DNA of 64,000 nucleotides. It comes from Setomelanomma holmii. Its lineage: Eukaryota > Ascomycota > Dothideomycetes > Pleosporales > Phaeosphaeriaceae. Where the stretch lies: the NCBI GenBank assembly GCA_010015745.1, contig ML978239.1, positions 62,001 to 126,000 of the forward strand, given 5' to 3'. Positions 58,303 through 64,000 of this stretch are shown piece by piece. Every line of letters starts with the position of its first letter. Positions within the stretch are counted from its first letter, which is position 1. The notes below the pieces were generated by a model. It did no database searches, was not told the origin of the DNA, and worked only from the letters and a program-made list of their open reading frames with translations. Position numbers and translations under genes: made by a program.

Positions 58303-58910
58303 CTCGCCCAAGCCGCGCTCTGCTTCAGCACTAGATACTCAACGCTGCGACCTCGATATATTTGTATAGGCTCTAAAACAAAAATATAATGGGAGGATAT
58401 GTGTACCTTAAGGTGGCTGGCCCTGCTTTATGTTATCTTGGATTATGCTGGTGTGCCGATGTTATGGCCGATGTTATGGCCGGTGTAGCGTAACGTTAAG
58501 GTGTTTTGCGCCTCACCGAACCACGACAAATGGGCGACGCACGTTATGTGCAAATGCGTTGCTTACAGAACTAAATTCCTTCTGCTATCACTTTTGCATT
58601 CACAGTGAATCTCCGTTTTGAGTCAATGTGGTAAGTGGTAAGCACCAATCCTGGACCGGGTTCAGTAGTCTTCCTGTTGCAGGCGCATAGACAAGACGTA
58701 CTGCTGCACCTCCGCTAGTATCAAGATTGTTAGGCCGACGCTATGCTCTCGCGCTTATTCGTTATCCTTAGACAAAAGTGTTTTATCTATTGTCACCAGG
58801 ACCGCGACACAAACGACAGTGAAATCACCGTTTGATGTTCTTCTACAAGTATATCGGCAGGCCCGACATTTCCGCTATAAGATGCCGCTCAAATTGCTCA
58901 ACGAACTCTT
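58303..58910. other. Intergenic between the tandem paralogues
   Basis: 608 bases that should hold the promoter of member A. A 12-base unit CCGATGTTATGG is repeated twice at 58456-58479. Nothing else seen. Confidence 0.45.
58456..58479 (+). repeat. Two tandem copies of CCGATGTTATGG
   Basis: Perfect 12-base direct duplication with the start of a third copy (CCG). It lies about 155 bases upstream of the proposed member A start. Confidence 0.75.
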
Positions 58911-60037
58911 CTATAGCCTCTTCCGACGTTTTATCAACGTCACGAAAGGTACGGTCCACCCAGTTGTACCAATCATTGCGTCGCACTCCGCTATATTGAT
59001 CCTACTTTGGTAAGCACAAAGTCTCCTAATCAGGCTGAAGCTAATCACCAAGTCGAACAGGTCTGCGAACGTCGCACGATCCACATCGAAGATATAGGTC
59101 AGATCCTGCTCTTCCTCGGGTGCCTCAGAATCCACAACACAGATGTTTCGATGCCCTGCCTTCCGCAGCTGGTATATCGTAGGTCCAATGTGGTGAAGCA
59201 TAAAGACTATGTCTTCGGAGTATTTGCCATACTTCCTCGAGTACTGACAATCGATTGTGAGTCGTGCGTCCCGATTTGAGACTTTCGAAACATCTCTTAT
59301 ACTCTTGAAAGGCTGATGCTCGAAGTGCTTACCCCTGATTAGATGGACGCCTCTCACGAAGCGAACATTTCGGATCACATCGGCTGGCACCACGCCTTTC
59401 TCCCATACGTCTGCGGTCAGAAGCTTGTCGAACAAATCATCTTCTGCATACAACACGAAAATCCCCGTGCTATACCAGCGCTCAGCAACTTCTTTGCCGA
59501 CAATGTCGCCAGTGTACTCCGAATACCGCCATACATCGCGACGCACTGAAGGCTGTTCGGGAATCCGTGACCGGGGGTCAAAAAACGACATACTGACCAA
59601 AGGGTTGTTGCTAGTCCTGATGTTCCCACGCTCGTCGCGCGCTTCAATGACATGATGTAGCATACCGGGCATGATAAGTTGGTCATACACCAAGTCGCGA
59701 AGTTCTCGAGGCAGCGCTGCATGTATGCTTGCGCATAGCGCGAGGCACTCGCGCTTGCCTCGTTCGTATGCCACTGCGAAGCGACGTACTTTCTCTCGAC
59801 TGCAAAGTATCAGCGATTGGCGTTCGTGAAGAATGTCGGCGGTTTAATCCAAGGCAGCCTCGTCTTCTTGAGCCTTCTTCATGCGCCTGTGGTCGTCAAT
59901 GAGTGATCAAGTATAGACAGTGCTCAAGCTTACTCCTGTCGTGCTTCAATGTTTCGATGGCGCTGTTCTTTTGGGGACATCTTTGTGACTGTTTCTGCCA
60001 GTCCAGCTGAGGTATCTGGGTCGGCGGGCCGAGCCAT
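58911..60037 (-). CDS. Unknown protein, tandem family member B
   Basis: The long model is 330 residues with exons 59934-60037 and 58911-59799. Exon 1 reads MARPADPDTSAGLAETV and then KMSPKEQRHRNIEARQ, a charged helix. The body begins VRRFAVAYERGKRECLALC and continues through HAALPRELRDLVYDQLI, DLFDKLLTADVWEKGVVPAD and ARLTIDCQYSRKYGKYSED to a basic end (IKRRKRL). A nearer acceptor at 59887 would instead join exon 1 to 59844-59886, giving a 48-residue product ending QEDEAALD. Both choices keep frame. No domain or signal peptide was recognised. Similarity to member A over about 150 residues indicates local duplication followed by strong divergence. Confidence 0.6.
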
Positions 60038-61313
60038 GATAGACTTTACCCGTATTATGACTCAGTGCAAGTAGCTGCAAACAATTGTTTCCAATGACGA
60101 GAGATCACTGGGACACCAAACGAGAAAGGTAAGAGTAAGTACTTATGGTTTAACAGCCTTGAGATTGGAGCGGCGCAATCGTGGCCGTGCACGTCAACCT
60201 AGGCAGGTTTCAGGCAACAACAGCCTCCCTTCCATAAGCGAGCGAAAGATCGTAGGTTGCAACTGCAGAGATCCTACTAAGCAATGCTTACTTATCGATC
60301 GAGACACCATATCCAAGGTTATCAGATAGACTGATGATACACCTAGCCATGCTTAAGCGTACCGAGGTGGGCATTCCTCGCGAGGCGAACACAAGTAGAG
60401 GGTCTCCTGTGAATTTTGGTACATGTGGCCAGTGGCTATCACCATCAATCCACGGTCAGCGTCGTCCCAGAATCATCTCCAAAACGCTCTGACAATAGGG
60501 ACAAGTCCACTATGACTTGCTAGATTCGTAGAAGTACAGAGGAAGCGCATGACATGTGGCGTGCGACTGCTGTGCGCGGCTCAACTGCGCCTTGCATACA
60601 TACCCAAGTCCGACAACCCAAACGGTGGACGCACATCGTGCAGATCGACAATATCCAATCCTTTGGAAGCCAATCAATACAATTTAACGATACCAGAGCC
60701 ACGGAAGTGGTGTCGGTGTAAGTTAAGGCCTTTGGGACACGTTCCCACTGCTGTTCAGCGAGTCCTTCGCTGCTCTTATTCTCTGCGATCAATGGACAGC
60801 CATAATGAAGCATCACAGTACATCATCCGAACTCCTTGCCGACATGAATGTTGGATAGCCTGACGATATCGAGATTGCTTGGGAGAGTTTCGAGACCAGA
60901 TCGAAATAGCCGCTCGATACATCAAATCCATCTGTGAATGCCGCTCCCACGTGGTGTTACCGGTAAGATCGACCAGGCCATCGGATGCATCAAGCCTTGT
61001 GCACCAACAACAGCCGTGCCATCACAGGAATTGCCGGTCATCGATTTCGGTTAAGTCAAACATCGGACCATCAGCTATCGCCAAAACAGCTTCGAGATTG
61101 GCCAAGACTAACCCCGCGAACATTTCCCCGCACGCCACCCGAGTTGAACCCCTGTTACATTGAGCGACATGGGGCGCCTCCACATTTTAGCACAGTTGAA
61201 GAGTCTGAATTTATGCGAGACGTTTGGTGCTTTAATGAATCGCGTTGGATCTTGATTGCGACCTTCTTCATCCTCACCTGGGCAGCAAACCGACACAGGA
61301 TACGAACGCAAAC
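60038..61313. promoter_or_regulatory. Divergent region, family member B / MFS transporter
   Basis: 1.28 kb between outward-reading starts. Only short frames without domains; promoters presumed. Confidence 0.45.
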
Positions 61314-63046
61314 ATGCCGTTGGGTATCATCGACGATAACAAACTCGAGCATGTTCCTGGAACAGCGCCCTTGAGCGAACTTGGTCGCACAGATCTTGAG
61401 GTTGCCGCCTCAGGCATCGATCGCGGTCTTCTCAAGCACGACGCGACCGGTACAATCGTCCTTGTGCCTCAACCATCGGATTCGCCCGATGACCCATACA
61501 ACTGGCCGAGATGGAAGAAAGAGATGTTCACCGTTGTTATCGCATATGGATGTGGTTGCGTAGGAGGTGAGAATGTGCTTCAACAAGGATCTCGCACCTA
61601 CTAACAGTCACAGCGGTTGGACCTCTCTTGACTCCGGCCTTCGTACCTCTCGCGACTGACTTCGGTGTTCCGCTTCAACGCTTTACGCTTGGCTGCAATG
61701 GTTCCTGCATCGTTGCCATCGCCGCTGGTTCTCTGCTGTGCAACACACTAGCCGTCAAAGTCGGAAAACGACCAATCTACCTCCTCACCACGCTTGGATT
61801 AGCTGTATCATGTTTCTGGGCGGCAGAGGTCAAGAGCTTCGGCTCTTTGGCAGCTGCAAGAACCGTTCAAGGATTCTGCATGGCGCCTTTCGAGGCTTTA
61901 ATTCCGGCATCGGTCGCGGATATCTGGCACGTACATGACAGAGGCTTTAGAATGGCTATCTTCAACCTCGGCGTACTTGGTGGCATCAACCTTGCTGGGC
62001 CGATTGCTGGATCTGTTATTCAAGAAGGCTCGTACAGAATTTGCATGCATGGGATGGGAGGAGCGTTCGTGTTGATGCTGCTCCTTGTTATCTTCTTCAT
62101 GCCTGAGTCCGCATTCTCGCGACGAGGCGTCCTCAACATCGATACCAGCGATAAGACCGTTACAATTGGCAAGTCAGAGATTGAGAAGGTTGAGCAGGTC
62201 GAGGAGCATCCGACGGCAAGCACTATGTTCGAACCTAGGATGTCGTTCACCAAGTCGCTTCTTCCTTGGTCCGGCTATTGGGACCATGTCTCATTCTGGA
62301 GGACCCTACTTCGTCCATTCGTCATGATACTGTCGCCTATCGTCATGTGGGCCACACTGTTGTTTACCATTTGCATCTCTTGGCTGGTGCTGATCTCAAT
62401 TACACTCTCGCAAATCTTCTCCGCGCCACCCTACAACTTCAGTGTCAGCGCAGTTGGCGCAACAAACGTATCGTCTTTCGTCGCCTCGGTCATCGCAACA
62501 CTAGTTGCCGGATATGTTATCGATGGTGTTGCTAAGTACATGTCGACTCGCAACCATGGTACCTTTGGTCAGTAACCTGACTTCCTTGCGCTTCCCTTAA
62601 CTGACAAGACTACAGAGCCCGAGTTCCGCCTCCCGGTCATGATCACATACCTCATCTTCACAGCGACAGGCTTCTTCGCCTGGGGAGAGTCTCTCTACAA
62701 ACAGGATCCCTGGCCCATCCCCGTCATCGTCTGCATGGGCCTAATCAACCTCGGCGTACAACTCGGCACCACCAGCGTCGTCACATATGTCAGCGACTGC
62801 CATCGCGAGCAATCCGCCGAAGCGTTCGCTATTATGAACTTCATCAAGAACATGTTTGCTTTTGGGCTCACGTTCTACGCGAACGACTGGCTTGCGGTGC
62901 AGGGTGTTAGGAGTGCGTTCTTTGTGATTGGCGGCACGACGGTGGCGGTTACGTTGACGACGATTCCGATGTATATCTATGGGAAGAGAGCGAGGAGTTG
63001 GGTGTATAGGTATAAGCTATTGGACAGGGTATTGAAGACGGAGTAG
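61314..63046 (+). CDS. MFS transporter (drug/polyamine:H+ antiporter-like)
   Basis: Major facilitator superfamily membrane transporter. The model is 545 residues with exons 61314-61566, 61614-62567 and 62616-63046; introns are 47 and 48 bp. After an 85-residue cytosolic leader with the typical DDPYNWPRWKKE before helix 1, about twelve hydrophobic helices are visible, with GKRPIYLLTTLG (the A-motif position) and RTVQGFCMAPFEALIPAS in the N-half. A central loop (residues about 280-320) is Glu/Lys-rich. The last exon, from EPEFRL on, holds the final helices and a basic tail. The substrate is unknown; this subgroup is often annotated as multidrug or Hol1-like, which is inference. Confidence 0.88.
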
Positions 63047-63246
63047 GCCAACCAAGAGGCTGCTGGAGCGTGTACTGGTCATGGTGTGACGGGTAACAAT
63101 GCTGCATTGTGATCACAGTGGGGAAGTCGTATGGATTGCACAGCAATGCAGAATTGAGATGAACTAGTCACCTTCGACGTTGTTCCTATTGAACGCCGCG
63201 CTCAATTCCCTTAAGTCATGCCTCCAATCGTTCCAAGTCTCCTCTT

Positions 63247-63854
63247 TCATTCATCCTCCGTAGCAGTTCGCCCCGCAACATCTGGCAATTCCGACACTGC
63301 TTGCAGTCCGCCATCATCTCGCAGCAACTCCCGCTCACCTATAGTCATCGTCCGAGGAGGTGCAACCTCCCCAGGCATAAAGTGCTGCGGCAATGGCTCT
63401 CGACAATCTTTATTTTGGCACCACCATGTCTCCTTCCAAACTTCGCTCGGATAATTGAGATGACCACACTTCACACAATTATAGCCATCCTCATCTCTCG
63501 ATAGTCCAGATGCAGCCTTGGTCTTGTCCCCGGAATCTCTTCTAGGTAGCTTGAATCTGTCCTTACGTAAGCGGTCTGCAGCCTCATAGGAATGTTTAAT
63601 GTACGGTGGAGCTACTGCGCCTTGATTTGTTGGGACGCTTCGTGTGATGTTCTGGTCTGCTGGAGGTGTTGAGGCCATGCCGGCTGTGAGTCGGCTTTGC
63701 TGCAACCAACGCTGCTTCTGCCTGTGAGTTTTTAGTGTATCGCTCCATGATGGAGTTTGAACGTGACTTGCGCATTCTTCTGCACATCTTCGGGTGAAAG
63801 TCTTTCTGAGCCCAGATCCTTGGACGAGTCATTTTGATTTTGTGAGTTACTCAT
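63247..63854 (-). CDS. Small zinc-ribbon protein, function unknown
   Basis: The model is 188 residues with exons 63763-63854 and 63247-63721. The second exon contains YNCVKCGHLNYPSEVWKE and, ten residues on, WWCQNKDCREPLP, a CxxC...CxxxxC pattern like a RanBP2-type or ribbon zinc finger. The N-terminus (MSNSQNQNDSSKDLGSERLS) is polar and the C-terminus acidic. The 41-bp intron uses a weak GTTCAA donor and is the doubtful part. The alternative donor GTCACG five bases earlier leads into another frame that ends after about 38 residues and loses the finger. An internal start (MASTPP) in exon 2 is also possible. Confidence 0.5.
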
Positions 63855-64000
63855 CTTGCTGATGGTTTCGATACTAGTATCAATGAATGGCCCTAGATCG
63901 CCACACCTCTTCGATTGTGCTTTATGATGTTGTCGATATAATCAAGAACAATGAAGAGAATCGCAAGGTGTTATATATGCTTATCTGACTCCTCGAAGCT
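63855..64000. promoter_or_regulatory. Upstream region of the zinc-ribbon gene (cut by window edge)
   Basis: Presumed promoter; includes an AT-rich TTATATATG at about 63972-63980, reading toward the window end. Too short to say more. Confidence 0.3.

Overview
This is a gene-dense stretch of a filamentous ascomycete nuclear genome. Most introns are 46-100 bp with GT(A/G)NGT donors and CTAAC-like branch points, both strands are used, and intergenic gaps are typically 0.3-1.2 kb. A Fot1/pogo-type transposon with RIP-like damage and a decayed heterokaryon-incompatibility (HET) gene also point to Pezizomycotina. Dothideomycetes is my best guess from protein flavour, but that is inference.

Layout. 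0-9.2 kb: the 3' end of a flavin amine oxidase (+), then seryl-tRNA synthetase, a Rheb GTPase and the cohesin-release factor WAPL, all on the minus strand. 9.8-14 kb: uracil phosphoribosyltransferase and a GTP-cyclohydrolase-II-like URC1 protein (both +) flank the small transcription factor Elf1 (-). These two enzymes are the expected partners of the URC uracil-catabolism route. 14-17 kb is gene-poor. 17-20 kb: a small unknown protein and ribosomal protein eS1. 20.8-25.6 kb: a membrane-anchored P450-like protein that lacks the heme-cysteine loop (-), ITP pyrophosphatase (+) and the Fap7/AK6 ribosome-assembly ATPase (-). 26.5-31 kb: histone chaperone Nap1 and a sucrose-type GPH transporter (both -). 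31.8-33.4 kb: the HET pseudogene. 34.4-41.1 kb: ribosomal protein eL33 (-), glucose-6-phosphate dehydrogenase (+) and phosphoglycerate dehydrogenase (+, with a GC-AG intron). 41.9-47 kb: class V myosin (+). 47.2-49 kb: the transposon. 50-57 kb: a large FHA-like/pseudokinase protein and a DH-PH RhoGEF (both -). 57.3-60 kb: a tandem pair of paralogues of a family I do not recognise. 61.3-63.9 kb: an MFS transporter (+) and a small zinc-ribbon protein (-).

Most genes are housekeeping and not functionally linked, apart from the UPRT/URC1 pair. The most unusual items are the heme-loop-less P450, the FHA/pseudokinase/FG-tail protein, the tandem unknown family with a possible alternatively spliced 48-residue product, and the complete transposon whose transposase frame carries exactly five stops and no frameshift. 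All splice models were made by eye from consensus sites, reading-frame continuity and remembered family conservation. No transcript or database evidence was used. No tRNA, rRNA or CRISPR feature was found.
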